A stretch of DNA of 64,000 nt, from positions 186,001 to 250,000 of the forward strand of contig UQDC01000002.1 in NCBI GenBank assembly GCA_900539755.1, in the 5' to 3' direction. Below the pieces are notes generated by a model. It saw nothing but the letters and a program-made list of their open reading frames with translations. It was not told the DNA's origin and did not search any database. Positions 9,165-17,943 of the stretch are shown here, one piece after another. This stretch comes from an uncultured Alistipes sp. (GTDB lineage: Bacteria; Bacteroidota; Bacteroidia; Bacteroidales; Rikenellaceae). The number at the start of each line of letters is the position of its first letter. The stretch's first letter is position 1. The position numbers were made by a program, and so were the translations under genes.

Positions 9165-10553
9165 GTGCGGAAGAATTGGGAAATTCGCGTGACCGATATA
9201 TTCGGTCGCGTGGATGTTATGAGTCGAAAAGAGTTGTTGCGGCGCTATTTGCTGTTCTTGGGCGCCGTGTTTGTGAATGCCTTTAGTATTGCGGTGATTA
9301 CCCGCGCTTTGTTGGGGACTTCTCCCATCTCCAGTGTCCCTTATGTCCTGAGCCTGTGTGTGCCCTCAGGTACGCTGGGTAGCTACACCATTATCATGAA
9401 TTTGCTGTTTATTGTGCTCGAAATGTGCATGATGAAACGGCACGAAATTCGTGAAAAACGTTACGAGTTGTTGTTGCAGGTACCGATTACACTCTGTTTC
9501 GGCTTCTTTATCGATGTGTCGATGAATATTTTGTGGTGGCTGCTACCTGCACATTATCTGACTCAAATGTTGACCCTGCTGGTGGGCTGTGTTTTGCTGG
9601 GCGTCGGAATCAGTTTTGAGGTTAAGGCCAATGTGGCTATGGTTACGGGTGAATATTTGGTTCAGGTCATCTCGCGATTTGTCAAACGTGAGTTCGGATT
9701 CGTAAAAGTGTATTTCGACGTCTCGTTGGTGTTGATTGCCTGTGCGATTTCACTTTTTTACACGGGACGTGTGGAAGGTGTACGCGAAGGAACGGTGATT
9801 GCGGCCCTGTTGGTTGGTCCCGTAACTCACTTTATTGTACCGTACTGTCGGATCTTTGATCGTTGGTTGACAGGCCGTACATCATCCCAACAGTCAGAAA
9901 TGGATGTGGCGAACCATGTCCATGATTCGGTAGTGATTACCATTGCACGTGAGTTTGGTAGCGGTGGCCGTCTGTTGGGGCAAATGCTTGCTTCTCGGTT
10001 GGGAATTAAATTTTACGACAAAGAGCTGATCTCGATGGTTGCTAAAGAGAGCCGGTTGTCAGAGCAATTTGTATCCGAGAATGAACAATCCGTTTCATCC
10101 AACTATCTGCTTAAAATTATCTTGCAAGACTACGAGGCCCCTATTGAAAAGAGCCTTTCGTCAGCGGATCAACTTTTTGTGGCACAGAGTCGGGTGATCC
10201 GTAAACTGGCTGGTGAAGGCCCGTGTGTGATTATCGGCCGGTGTGCAGATTATATTCTCAAGGATCGACTTGAAAAATCGGTTATTCGCGTCTTTTGCTA
10301 TTCGGATCCGGAAAGCGCATATCGCCGTTGTGTGGATGAGTATCATCTTGATCCAGCACAGGCCCGGACGGAAATTGCTCGTATTAATCGGGCTAGAGGA
10401 GACCATTATCAACATTATACGGGGCATAAATGGGATGATCCGCACAATTATGATTTGGTCATTGATACCGGAAGTATCCGATTGGAGGATGCTTGTGCTT
10501 TAGTCACCCGTCTGTATCACGAACGAATGCAGGAGATTGCACCAAACAAGTGA
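9165..10553 (+). CDS. YczE-like membrane domain fused to cytidylate kinase-like domain
   Basis: A 462-aa two-part protein. Residues about 20-235 are a multi-pass membrane domain like the YczE/YyaS/YitT group (DUF6198): about five hydrophobic segments, with conserved-looking GTSPISSVPY and GVGISFEVKANV patches. After a short hydrophilic linker (236-255), residues about 256-455 match the cytidylate-kinase-like family (Cytidylate_kin2). This part has the glycine-rich nucleotide loop REFGSGGRLLGQ at 262-273, FYDKELI, VIIGRCADYIL and a basic lid region. In the family, the kinase-like part phosphorylates or binds a nucleotide-type substrate, but none is proven. The longest start is GTG at 9165; ATG 9219 (residue 19) begins just before the first membrane segment and is perhaps better. 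A strong terminator follows. Confidence 0.8.
   Translation: MRKNWEIRVTDIFGRVDVMSRKELLRRYLLFLGAVFVNAFSIAVITRALLGTSPISSVPYVLSLCVPSGTLGSYTIIMNLLFIVLEMCMMKRHEIREKRYELLLQVPITLCFGFFIDVSMNILWWLLPAHYLTQMLTLLVGCVLLGVGISFEVKANVAMVTGEYLVQVISRFVKREFGFVKVYFDVSLVLIACAISLFYTGRVEGVREGTVIAALLVGPVTHFIVPYCRIFDRWLTGRTSSQQSEMDVANHVHDSVVITIAREFGSGGRLLGQMLASRLGIKFYDKELISMVAKESRLSEQFVSENEQSVSSNYLLKIILQDYEAPIEKSLSSADQLFVAQSRVIRKLAGEGPCVIIGRCADYILKDRLEKSVIRVFCYSDPESAYRRCVDEYHLDPAQARTEIARINRARGDHYQHYTGHKWDDPHNYDLVIDTGSIRLEDACALVTRLYHERMQEIAPNK
9191..9207. repeat. 17-bp palindrome near the fusion gene start
   Basis: GACCGA and TCGGTC flank TATAT, forming a perfect 6-bp inverted repeat. It lies 12 bp before ATG 9219. 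If that ATG is the true start, the site is in the leader and could be an operator or a hairpin. If GTG 9165 is used, it is inside the coding region. Confidence 0.45.
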
Positions 10554-10620
10554 TGATGTCATAAAACACGGTGACGACACATGACGACATAGGTGTCAAA
10601 AATGTGTCTCCATCATGATA

Positions 10621-10662
10621 AATAACACGAAGGAGTTTGTAACTCTTTCGTGTTATTTGTTT
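10621..10662 (+). terminator. Rho-independent terminator of the fusion gene
   Basis: A 15-bp stem (10621-10635 with 10643-10657, one G-U pair, 7-nt loop) is followed by TGTTTAT. It lies about 70 bp after the stop codon of the membrane-kinase fusion. The rest of the spacer to 10883 holds only the promoter box at 10855. Confidence 0.75.
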
Positions 10663-10854
10663 ATGGGTGGTGAGGTGGTGGAGTTATGATGCAACGTAAG
10701 AATGGCAATAAATCATGGTAGCGTGTTAGGAGGCCTGTTGTTTTGACCATGAATTGCCTTTCATGCAAATGACTATCTATTACCATTCCATCAAGCATAA
10801 ACCAGACAATCGTTATGAGTTTCAAGCGGCAAGTGGTAAAATCTAAAAAAACGC

Positions 10855-10862
10855 TATTTTTG
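10855..10862 (+). promoter_or_regulatory. -7 box of the metal efflux operon
   Basis: TATTTTTG matches TAnnTTTG and lies 21 bp before the start codon of the small His-rich protein, giving a very short leader. No clear -33 TTTG is present at the normal spacing, which may mean activator dependence (inference). Confidence 0.6.
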
Positions 10863-10883
10863 TAGCATCATTGATCTACCGTC

Positions 10884-11231
10884 ATGTCTCAACGTGCCAG
10901 AAGAATCATAGGGGTAATTACCGTAGCGATATTCGCACTGTATTATGCGAATATCTGTTTCTTTTACCATGGCCACATTGTTAATGGCGTGACGATTGTG
11001 CACTCGCACTTTCACGATAAGGCCCATCCACTTACCGATACGCACTCAGAGAGTCAGTTGACGTTGATTGCGGCCCTGTCGTTATTTCAAAGCTGCGCGC
11101 CTGCACTCTTTTTTGCAGCGTTAGCGCTGTTCTTGTCGCTAACGGCTGTGTTGCTTGTGCCGGAGATCCGGGCTATAGCTTCTCAGACTGTTTTTCATAG
11201 ATCTTTACGTGCTCCGCCAGTGATGGCGTAA
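10884..11231 (+). CDS. Small His-rich membrane protein of the efflux operon
   Basis: A 115-aa protein of unknown function. The first hydrophobic segment (about residues 8-27) can act as signal anchor or signal peptide. It is followed by a histidine-rich loop (HGHIVNGVTIVHSHFHDKAH, seven His within about 40 residues) and a second hydrophobic segment at about 67-92. His-rich loops of this kind often bind transition metals. Its place directly upstream of the CzcB/A/C-type genes supports a role in metal sensing or delivery (inference). The gap of 157 bp to the adaptor gene contains a strong hairpin, so the two may be separable transcriptionally. I do not recognise a named family; short hypothetical proteins like this are common next to such operons in Bacteroidetes. 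Confidence 0.75.
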   Translation: MSQRARRIIGVITVAIFALYYANICFFYHGHIVNGVTIVHSHFHDKAHPLTDTHSESQLTLIAALSLFQSCAPALFFAALALFLSLTAVLLVPEIRAIASQTVFHRSLRAPPVMA

Positions 11232-11272
11232 TGCTTTGGTGGTAATGGCCCGCTATGGCCATTCGTTATCGA

Positions 11273-11309
11273 TTTTCTGGCAACGACTCACGTCGTGTTA
11301 GCCAGAAAA
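11273..11309 (+). repeat. Strong hairpin between the small protein and adaptor genes
   Basis: TTTTCTGGC (11273-11281) pairs perfectly with GCCAGAAAA (11301-11309). The inner bases AACGAC/GTCGT can extend the stem. There is no T tract after it on the + strand, so it is not a classic terminator. It may be an attenuator, a processing site or an mRNA-stability element inside the operon. Confidence 0.5.
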
Positions 11310-11388
11310 CATTCCTCCGTATCGACACCTGATATCGGGTGCGGTTGTCGGGTGGATGTATGTGTCAATATAGTAATGCGTAAAATCA

Positions 11389-12489
11389 ATGAAACATATT
11401 CTTATTTTAACCTGTCTTTGTGTCGGGGCGGTGGCTTGTGGCCGGACTGAAACCGCCTCTTCTTCCCAGGAACTGTCGTTCAATGGAGATACGGTGGTTG
11501 TGGAAGAAAACTCACCCGCTCTGAAACGTATCCAAGTCCAGACAACACATCTGGAAGAGTTTTCCGGAGAATTTAAAACGGTCGGAACCGTCCGCCCTGT
11601 GGCGGGTAAATATGCCGAGATTGCCACTCCTTTTGCGGGGCGGGTTATGAAATCGTTTGTTCATCTTGGTCAACGTGTCCAGGCCGGTGCTCCTATTTTT
11701 GAATTGGGGTCATCGGATTTTTATGAAGCGGCTAAAAGCTATTTTGCCGCTCGTTCGGCCAATGAGTTGGCTCAGAAAAATTACCGTCGCCAACAGGAAC
11801 TGGCAGACCATGGCGTAGCTTCCCAAAAAGAGCTTGAAATGGCCCGGAATGAGGCGATCGTGGCAGGGCAAGAGTTTGAGCAGGCCAAATCGACGCTGAA
11901 GGTCTTCAATATCGATGAATCGTCGTTGAGTATGGGACAGAGTCTGAAAGTGACTACACCGATTGCGGGGGAGGTGGTCAAATGTGATATGACCATAGGC
12001 AGTTATGTCAAGGAGGATGCCGAACCATTGGCGGTAGTGGCTGACCTGTCCCAGGTTTGGGTGGCTGCTTTGGTTAAAGAGAAATATTTTGGTGCTATTC
12101 GCCCTGGTGATAAAGTTGAAGTGTTTACCGATGCGCACCCCGATCAAGCGATATGGGGAACGTTGTATTACATTGGAGAGGTCCTCGATGAGGAGACGCG
12201 CTCTTTGGAGGTAATTGTGGCTTGTGATAATGCTGCACGAGAGTTGAAACTGGGTATGTTTTGTGAAGTCCATTTTCAGAGTTCACCTGCAAAGGCGATT
12301 GTGCTTCCTTCAACGGCAATCATGCAGCAGGGAGATGATGATTATGTGTTTGTTGAGCTCACTCCAGGCCGATACCTCCGTCGCCGTGTAAAAACCGAAA
12401 CAGCGGATAGCAGTCGTACCCGAATTTTGGAGGGGCTGAATGAAGGAGAACGGGTTGTGACCGAAGGTGGAATCTTTATAGACGAGTAG
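11389..12489 (+). CDS. RND efflux periplasmic adaptor, CzcB-like lipoprotein
   Basis: A 366-aa membrane-fusion protein that links the inner-membrane pump to the outer-membrane channel. The signal sequence ends in a lipobox-like VGAVAC (Cys17), so it is probably a lipoprotein anchored in the inner membrane. A lipoyl/barrel-sandwich part surrounds residues 70-105 and 185-215 (GRVMKSFVHLGQRVQAG, TPIAGEVVKCDMTIGSYV). An alpha-helical hairpin occupies about 110-180. The beta-barrel and membrane-proximal domains follow (LSQVWVAALV). Length is normal for the HME adaptor group. It ends 3 bp before the pump gene, as expected for one transcript. Confidence 0.9.
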   Translation: MKHILILTCLCVGAVACGRTETASSSQELSFNGDTVVVEENSPALKRIQVQTTHLEEFSGEFKTVGTVRPVAGKYAEIATPFAGRVMKSFVHLGQRVQAGAPIFELGSSDFYEAAKSYFAARSANELAQKNYRRQQELADHGVASQKELEMARNEAIVAGQEFEQAKSTLKVFNIDESSLSMGQSLKVTTPIAGEVVKCDMTIGSYVKEDAEPLAVVADLSQVWVAALVKEKYFGAIRPGDKVEVFTDAHPDQAIWGTLYYIGEVLDEETRSLEVIVACDNAARELKLGMFCEVHFQSSPAKAIVLPSTAIMQQGDDDYVFVELTPGRYLRRRVKTETADSSRTRILEGLNEGERVVTEGGIFIDE

Positions 12490-12492
12490 GCG

Positions 12493-15400
12493 ATGGAAAA
12501 GATGATGCACTATTTGATCCATCGTCGCTGGTTGATGCTGACGATCTTTGTGCTGTTGTCAGGCTTGGGAATATATGCTTGGCGACAGCTGGCGGTCGAT
12601 GCCTATCCCGATATTGCGGACGTGTCGGTTGGAGTTGCTACCCAGGTGCCAGGACTGGCCGTAACCGAAGTGGAGCAGCAGATTACCATTCCGTTGGAAA
12701 GGGAACTGAACGGAATCCCCGGTTTAAAGGTGATGCGGAGCAAAAACTTTTTCGGGATTTCGAAAATTACGCTGGTCTTTGAGGATGGCGTGGACGATTA
12801 CTGGGCACGCCAACGGGTTTTGGAACGAATAAATGATGTCGAGTTGCCGTTCGGTGCGAAGCCGGGACTCGATCCGCTTACCTCACCGACAGGTGAGATT
12901 TACCGTTACGTGGTGACCGGTAACCGTAGCCTGCGAGAGCTGACCGAGATCAATCTTTGGACTATTATCCCCCGCTTACGGCAGATCGACGGAATTGCCG
13001 ACGTGTCGAATTTTGGCGGAATCACTACGCAGTTCCAAATTGAAATCGATCCGAACAAACTGACCAAATACTCCCTGTCGTTGGGAGAGGTTACCGAATC
13101 GATCGAGCAGAATAACTCCAATGCGGGAGGAAGTACGTTGATCCGTGGCGATTTGAGCTATGTGGTGCGTGGCGTGGGCTTGGTCCGGGATCTGCAGGAT
13201 ATGGGCAATATCGTGGTCAAGACGGTAAACGGAGCTCCGGTTTATATCAAGGATCTTGGGGAGTTGAAATATGGCAACCTCGAACGCAAGGGGATCATGG
13301 GCTATCTCGATGATCGGCTTGATTGCGAGGATGGCGTTCAGGGCATGGTCCAACTGTTGAGATACCAGAATCCGTCGCAGGTGCTCGAAAAAATTGAAAA
13401 GGCGGTCGAGGATCTCAATGAAAATATCTTGCCAGAGGGGGTTCAGATTCACACCTTTTATGATCGCACTGAGCTGGTCGATGCCACGTTGAATACCATT
13501 TCGCATACGCTCTCTTTCGGAATCTTGTTGGTAATCGGAGTGCTGATTATCTTTTTGGGCAGTCCACGGGGAGCACTGTTGGCCACCATTACCATCCCGA
13601 TATCGTTGTTAACGGCCTTTATTCTGATGTGGCTTACCGACATTCCGGCCAATCTGCTCTCGCTTGGAGCGATCGATTTCGGAATCATTGTCGATGGTAC
13701 GATCGTGATGATGGAGACCATCCTCAAAAAACGGGAGGATAATCCGGCTGCACCGCTCGAAGAGTCTGGTATTGCTAAACGGGCAGCCGAAGTGGCCAAA
13801 CCGATCCTGTTTGCTACGCTGATTATTATCGTGGCCTATCTGCCGCTTTTTGCTTTTGATCGTGTCGAGCAGAAGCTTTTTACTCCGATGGCCTTTACCC
13901 TCTGTTTTGCACTGATCGGGGCATTGGCTTCAGCGTTGATTCTGATTCCGGGTTTGGCCTTTTCGGTCTATCATAAGCCGCAGAAAGTTCATCGGAACCG
14001 TTGGATGGAACGGCTGACAGAGGGGTACAAACATCAGACCGAAAAACTGATCACCGCTCCGAAACGATTGGTTTTGCCGATTGTGGCGGTGCTGTTGACG
14101 GTTGTCGGCCTTTCGATTCATGTCGGAAAAGACTTTTTGCCAGAACTCGATGAAGGCAGTATCTGGTTGCAGGTGCAGCTTCCGCCCGGAATGTCGCTTG
14201 AAAAGTCTTCCGAGATGGCTACAACGCTTCGCAGTGAACTCAAAAAGTTCGATGAGGTGACTTATGTGATGACCCAAACCGGACGGGATGATGAAGGGGT
14301 GTGTCCGTTCTCCTTTTCGCATATTGAGGTGATGATCGGCCTGAAACCCTACGATACCTGGAAAAACGGACGCAAAAAGGCAGACCTGATTGCTGACATG
14401 GCGGCTGTGGTGGATACGATGCCGGGATACAGTGTGGGCTTTTCACAACCGATTATCGATATGGTGATGGATCAGATTGCCGGGGCCCACAGTGATTTGG
14501 CCATCAAGGTCTATGGGGAGGATCTCGCTGAAAGCCGTCGCATAGCTGAAGATATTCAGCGTGTAGTGGCCAAAGTGGATGGAGTGGCCGATGTCGGGAT
14601 CATGGAAGAGCCTTTCCTCCCGCAGCTGCAGATTGTAGCCGATCGGGACAAGATCGCTCAGTATGGGCTGAATGTTTCGGATGTGGTGGAACTGATCGAG
14701 GTGGCAATCGGAGGGAAGTCGGTTTCGCAGGTCTTTATTGGGAGCAAGGTGTATGATGTGATTTGCCGTTATAATGAACAGTCACGGAATACACCCGAGA
14801 AGATCGGAGCACTGATGCTGACCTCTGCGTCTGGGGCAATGATTCCTCTTTCGGCAGTTGCTGAGGTCAAAACGACAACGGGGCCCAGCATGATCTCCCG
14901 CGAAATGAACCAACGTTTCACGACGGTACGTATGAATCTGCGTGGACGAGATCTCTCCTCATTTGTCAACGAAGCTCGTCAAAAAATCGAACAGCAGGTG
15001 CCGTATGACCACGATAAGTTTCACCTGAATTGGGCCGGACAGCTCGAAAATCAAAACCGAGCGTTCGGACGTTTGGCCCTGATTGTCCCCATTACCATTG
15101 CCGTCATGTTCCTGCTGCTCTTCTTTGCTTTTGGAAAATTCCGGCAAGCAGGATTGTTGATCGGCATGCTGCCTTTGGCTGTCTTTGGTGGTATGTTGGC
15201 TCTGGTGGTCCGAGGAATGAGTTTTAATGTCTCATCGGCTGTCGGATTTATTGCTCTGTTCGGGGTCTTTATCCAAAACGGGGTTATTATGATCTCTCAT
15301 ATCAATAACCTGCGCCGTCGTCGTACTGAACTCCGAGAAGCTGTGGTCGCAGGAGCTGCGCATCGATTACGCCCTGTGTTAATGACCGCTACTGTGGCGG

Positions 15401-15588
15401 TTCTGGGATTGCTGCCGGCATCGCTTTCGACCGGTATCGGTTCGGATGTGCAACGACCTTTGGCAACGGTTATCGTTTATGGTCTGCTTTTTGGAACTAT
15501 TTTAATTCTATATATTCTGCCGGCTCTCTATTATGCCGTGGAAAAGAGATATGCACATAAACATCACGCTAAAATGTCATTAAAATGA
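12493..15588 (+). CDS. Heavy-metal RND efflux pump, CzcA-like
   Basis: A 1031-aa inner-membrane proton/metal antiporter of the HME family. It has the N-terminal membrane segment, VDAYPDIADVSV, two large periplasmic loops and about 12 membrane segments. The proton-relay pattern in TM4 is DFGIIVDGTIVMME (Asp395, Asp401, Glu408). This D-x5-D-x6-E spacing is known from CzcA-type pumps, which export divalent Zn, Co, Cd or Ni. The monovalent Cu/Ag pump CusA has only the second Asp. So divalent export is likelier than copper export (inference from family knowledge). It begins 3 bp after the adaptor gene and its last four bases overlap the next start (ATGA), indicating translational coupling. Confidence 0.93.
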   Translation: MEKMMHYLIHRRWLMLTIFVLLSGLGIYAWRQLAVDAYPDIADVSVGVATQVPGLAVTEVEQQITIPLERELNGIPGLKVMRSKNFFGISKITLVFEDGVDDYWARQRVLERINDVELPFGAKPGLDPLTSPTGEIYRYVVTGNRSLRELTEINLWTIIPRLRQIDGIADVSNFGGITTQFQIEIDPNKLTKYSLSLGEVTESIEQNNSNAGGSTLIRGDLSYVVRGVGLVRDLQDMGNIVVKTVNGAPVYIKDLGELKYGNLERKGIMGYLDDRLDCEDGVQGMVQLLRYQNPSQVLEKIEKAVEDLNENILPEGVQIHTFYDRTELVDATLNTISHTLSFGILLVIGVLIIFLGSPRGALLATITIPISLLTAFILMWLTDIPANLLSLGAIDFGIIVDGTIVMMETILKKREDNPAAPLEESGIAKRAAEVAKPILFATLIIIVAYLPLFAFDRVEQKLFTPMAFTLCFALIGALASALILIPGLAFSVYHKPQKVHRNRWMERLTEGYKHQTEKLITAPKRLVLPIVAVLLTVVGLSIHVGKDFLPELDEGSIWLQVQLPPGMSLEKSSEMATTLRSELKKFDEVTYVMTQTGRDDEGVCPFSFSHIEVMIGLKPYDTWKNGRKKADLIADMAAVVDTMPGYSVGFSQPIIDMVMDQIAGAHSDLAIKVYGEDLAESRRIAEDIQRVVAKVDGVADVGIMEEPFLPQLQIVADRDKIAQYGLNVSDVVELIEVAIGGKSVSQVFIGSKVYDVICRYNEQSRNTPEKIGALMLTSASGAMIPLSAVAEVKTTTGPSMISREMNQRFTTVRMNLRGRDLSSFVNEARQKIEQQVPYDHDKFHLNWAGQLENQNRAFGRLALIVPITIAVMFLLLFFAFGKFRQAGLLIGMLPLAVFGGMLALVVRGMSFNVSSAVGFIALFGVFIQNGVIMISHINNLRRRRTELREAVVAGAAHRLRPVLMTATVAVLGLLPASLSTGIGSDVQRPLATVIVYGLLFGTILILYILPALYYAVEKRYAHKHHAKMSLK

Positions 15589-16853
15589 GATATTGGAACA
15601 CTTTCATTGTGCTTGTCGGTTGCTGTATGGCAGGCTTGTCGTATGGCCAATCGAAACGAGTATTGACCTATGAAGCATTTATCAGTCAAGTGCGGAGTTC
15701 CAATGCCGAATATTTGGCTGAGAAATATAACGTTGATATTGCAGCTGCAAAATTGCAGGCAGCCAAAGTGATGCCTGATCCTGAGTTGTCTGTTGGGTAT
15801 TCGAATAACCAGGATTGGAACTTGCAGATGGGCTCTGGCGTGGATGCTTCATTGGATTATACTCTTGAACTGGGTGGAAAACGTCGAGCCCGAATTGCTG
15901 TTGCCCGTAGTGAACAGGAGGTGACGGAAATGTTGCTCGAAAATTATTTCCGCAACTTACAAGCCGATGCTACAATCGCATATTTGACAGCTCTTAAACA
16001 GAAAGCGCAATTGGATATTCAACTTTCGTCGTATCGGCAGATGGATCAGTTGGCTTGTGCCGATAGTATTCGTTTTAGTCTTGGTGAAATTACGCAGGTC
16101 GATGCGTTGCAATCCCGACTTGAAGCGAATACGATGCGCAACAGTGTATTCGATAGCGAAGGTGAATTGCGCAATGCTTTGATCGCTCTCGCTTTATTGC
16201 AAGGCGACAGTACGATGATGCTACCAGACTCTTTGGAGGGACGTTTGGGCAGTCCGGTGCGTGCGTTTGATCCGGCTCAATTGATTGAAATGGCGAAACA
16301 AAACCGAGCAGATTTGCAGGCCGCTTTGAAATCAAATGAGGTGTCGCAAAATAATTTGCGACTGGCCAAAGCCAATCGGGTGGTTGATCTGGGTTTGAAT
16401 GTTGGTGTCAACCATTCATACATTGTACGTAATGAGATCGCTCCAGCCCCCGCTTATACCGGATTTTCAGCGGGGATTAGTATCCCATTGAAATTTTCGA
16501 ATACGAATAAAGGCGAGCTACGTGCTGCTCAATTTATGGTTGCTCAGAGTCAGAAGCGTTACGAGGCGGCTGAATTGCAAATTGCTTCGGAAGTGATGCA
16601 GGCCTATCATAAATATGTGATTGCTTTGAGACAATCACAGCGGTATAATACCAATATGTTGAAAGATGCAGAGATGATTCTCCAGAAAAAGATATTCAGT
16701 TATCAGCGAGGAGAGACAGGTATTCTTGAGGTTCTCAATGCGCAGCGCACATATAATGAGGTCCAAACGACGTTCAATGAGGCTGAGTATGATTGCGCGG
16801 TTGCGTTGATTGAATTGGAGCGGGCTTGCGGCATTTGGGATTTGGAGTTTTAA
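15585..16853 (+). CDS. TolC-family outer membrane factor, CzcC-like
   Basis: A 422-aa outer-membrane channel component of the efflux system. A signal peptide covers residues 1-21 (ending SYGQ). The protein then shows the two-fold repeat of long amphipathic helices typical of the outer-membrane efflux family. Examples are residues about 30-210 and 235-420, with LELGGKRRARIAVARSEQE in the first half and FSAGISIPLKFSNTNKGELR in the second, the latter a CzcC-type signature. Its start overlaps the pump stop by 4 bp. No metal-responsive regulator is adjacent. Confidence 0.9.
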   Translation: MRYWNTFIVLVGCCMAGLSYGQSKRVLTYEAFISQVRSSNAEYLAEKYNVDIAAAKLQAAKVMPDPELSVGYSNNQDWNLQMGSGVDASLDYTLELGGKRRARIAVARSEQEVTEMLLENYFRNLQADATIAYLTALKQKAQLDIQLSSYRQMDQLACADSIRFSLGEITQVDALQSRLEANTMRNSVFDSEGELRNALIALALLQGDSTMMLPDSLEGRLGSPVRAFDPAQLIEMAKQNRADLQAALKSNEVSQNNLRLAKANRVVDLGLNVGVNHSYIVRNEIAPAPAYTGFSAGISIPLKFSNTNKGELRAAQFMVAQSQKRYEAAELQIASEVMQAYHKYVIALRQSQRYNTNMLKDAEMILQKKIFSYQRGETGILEVLNAQRTYNEVQTTFNEAEYDCAVALIELERACGIWDLEF

Positions 16854-16986
16854 GCTCCATTTTGTTGCAGGCTGTTTTCGAACAGAGAGATTTTGTATTG
16901 GTTTGGAGGTAATCGACGTAACGATTGATTTTGAACGGGAAAGACCAAAATTTTATTTAAACGTATCAATTATCGAAAGGAATCGT

Positions 16987-16994
16987 TATCTTTG
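16987..16994 (+). promoter_or_regulatory. -7 box of tRNA-Ser(CGA)
   Basis: TATCTTTG is a perfect TAnnTTTG match that ends 11 bp before the first base of the mature tRNA. The -33 region is weak. Confidence 0.7.
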
Positions 16995-17005
16995 CACGTC
17001 GATTA

Positions 17006-17095
17006 GGAGAGATGCCGGAGTGGCCGATCGGGCCGCACTCGAAATGCGGTGTACGGGCAACCGTACCCAGGGTTCGAATCCCTGTCTCTCCGCCA
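17006..17095 (+). tRNA. tRNA-Ser (anticodon CGA)
   Basis: Acceptor GGAGAGA/TCTCTCC with discriminator G and encoded CCA. The anticodon stem CCGCA/TGCGG encloses CTCGAAA, so the anticodon is CGA (codon TCG). A long variable arm (GTACGGGCAACCGTAC) and T arm CAGGGTTCGAATCCCTG complete a class II serine tRNA. Other serine tRNA-like sequences lie at 21609 (remnant) and 22708. Confidence 0.95.
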
Positions 17096-17127
17096 AAGGA
17101 GCAGACAAAATAAGTCAATCCGAAACC

Positions 17128-17166
17128 AAAGCCTTCAAGTTCATAAACTTGAAGGCTTTTTTTCTT
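17128..17166 (+). terminator. Rho-independent terminator of tRNA-Ser(CGA)
   Basis: A perfect 14-bp stem (128-141 with 146-160 region, CATA loop) is followed by a run of T. It starts 33 bp after the tRNA. Confidence 0.88.
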
Positions 17167-17189
17167 TTTGTGCTCCGCCTTCAAATACC

Positions 17190-17260
17190 GGAAAAAGCCA
17201 ACACAAGACAAAGTTTGCGCTCCAAATCGTATCCCCAAGAGACAGGTGTGAAATGGGGTG
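17190..17260. repeat. Diverged repeat, copy A
   Basis: This stretch after the tRNA-Ser terminator shares blocks with 21508-21580, in the same order and orientation: AAGCCAA, a CAACAC-GA-AAAG block, CTCCAAATC-TA-CCC (nearly identical) and GACAGG. Identity is patchy between blocks. It lies on the far side of the tRNA-Ser/terminator unit, whereas copy B lies just before a tRNA 3' remnant. The similarity was seen by eye only. Confidence 0.4.
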
Positions 17261-17943
17261 CAATTTGTCTGGAATTGTGGTCATGCTGTCGCGCATTGTT
17301 TATGTCTTATAATACTCAGAATGATATTGTTAACCGAATTTTGTAACATGAAATTTTGAGTTATGAGCAAGACATTTAGAATCCTATTTATCTTAAAAAC
17401 GGGATCGTCAAAAACGAAATGGTAAGGTTCCTGTTTTTTTGTCATATTACGATTTGTGTTGTAAAAGGATTGCAAAGAACAGCAACCATAGGAGATCATA
17501 AACAAGAACATATATTTGACACTTCTTTCGATCAATTAGTTGATACAACCGAAAAACAGATGAGATTCTGTCTTTCCTAATCCCCAATAAAAGGTGTAAA
17601 CTCACAATGGGGAACATTCAATTCGATCAACTTCTTCAGGAAGGGATCGTCCTCTGTCATAAAAAAATACATGATCATGACTTGACATAATAAGTGTCAA
17701 TGGGATATATATTTTAAGAGACATATAGGATTGATTATATTTATGTCAGAGATGATGGACATTTTATGGTGTTACACTACGATGACAAGTTAATTAGCCA
17801 TTAAGAATAATCTGAATTGATTGGATTTACACCTATTTGATGTGATCTGCCTCCAAAATTTTCGACAAGGTTTTCCGAAATATTCCTCATGAGGATGCAG
17901 CAAATCGTCGTACCTTTCGTTATCAGGTTAGAAACGCACCGGA
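17261..17943. other. Gene-poor region before the ECF sigma operon
   Basis: No gene was recognised. A TATATTTG box at 17511-17518 (+) fits the -7 consensus but would leave a leader of about 420 nt for the sigma gene. A TTGACA/TGTCAA inverted repeat lies at 17682-17700. A weak hairpin followed by T residues is near 17395-17440. The A/T content is higher than in neighbouring genes. Confidence 0.4.
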
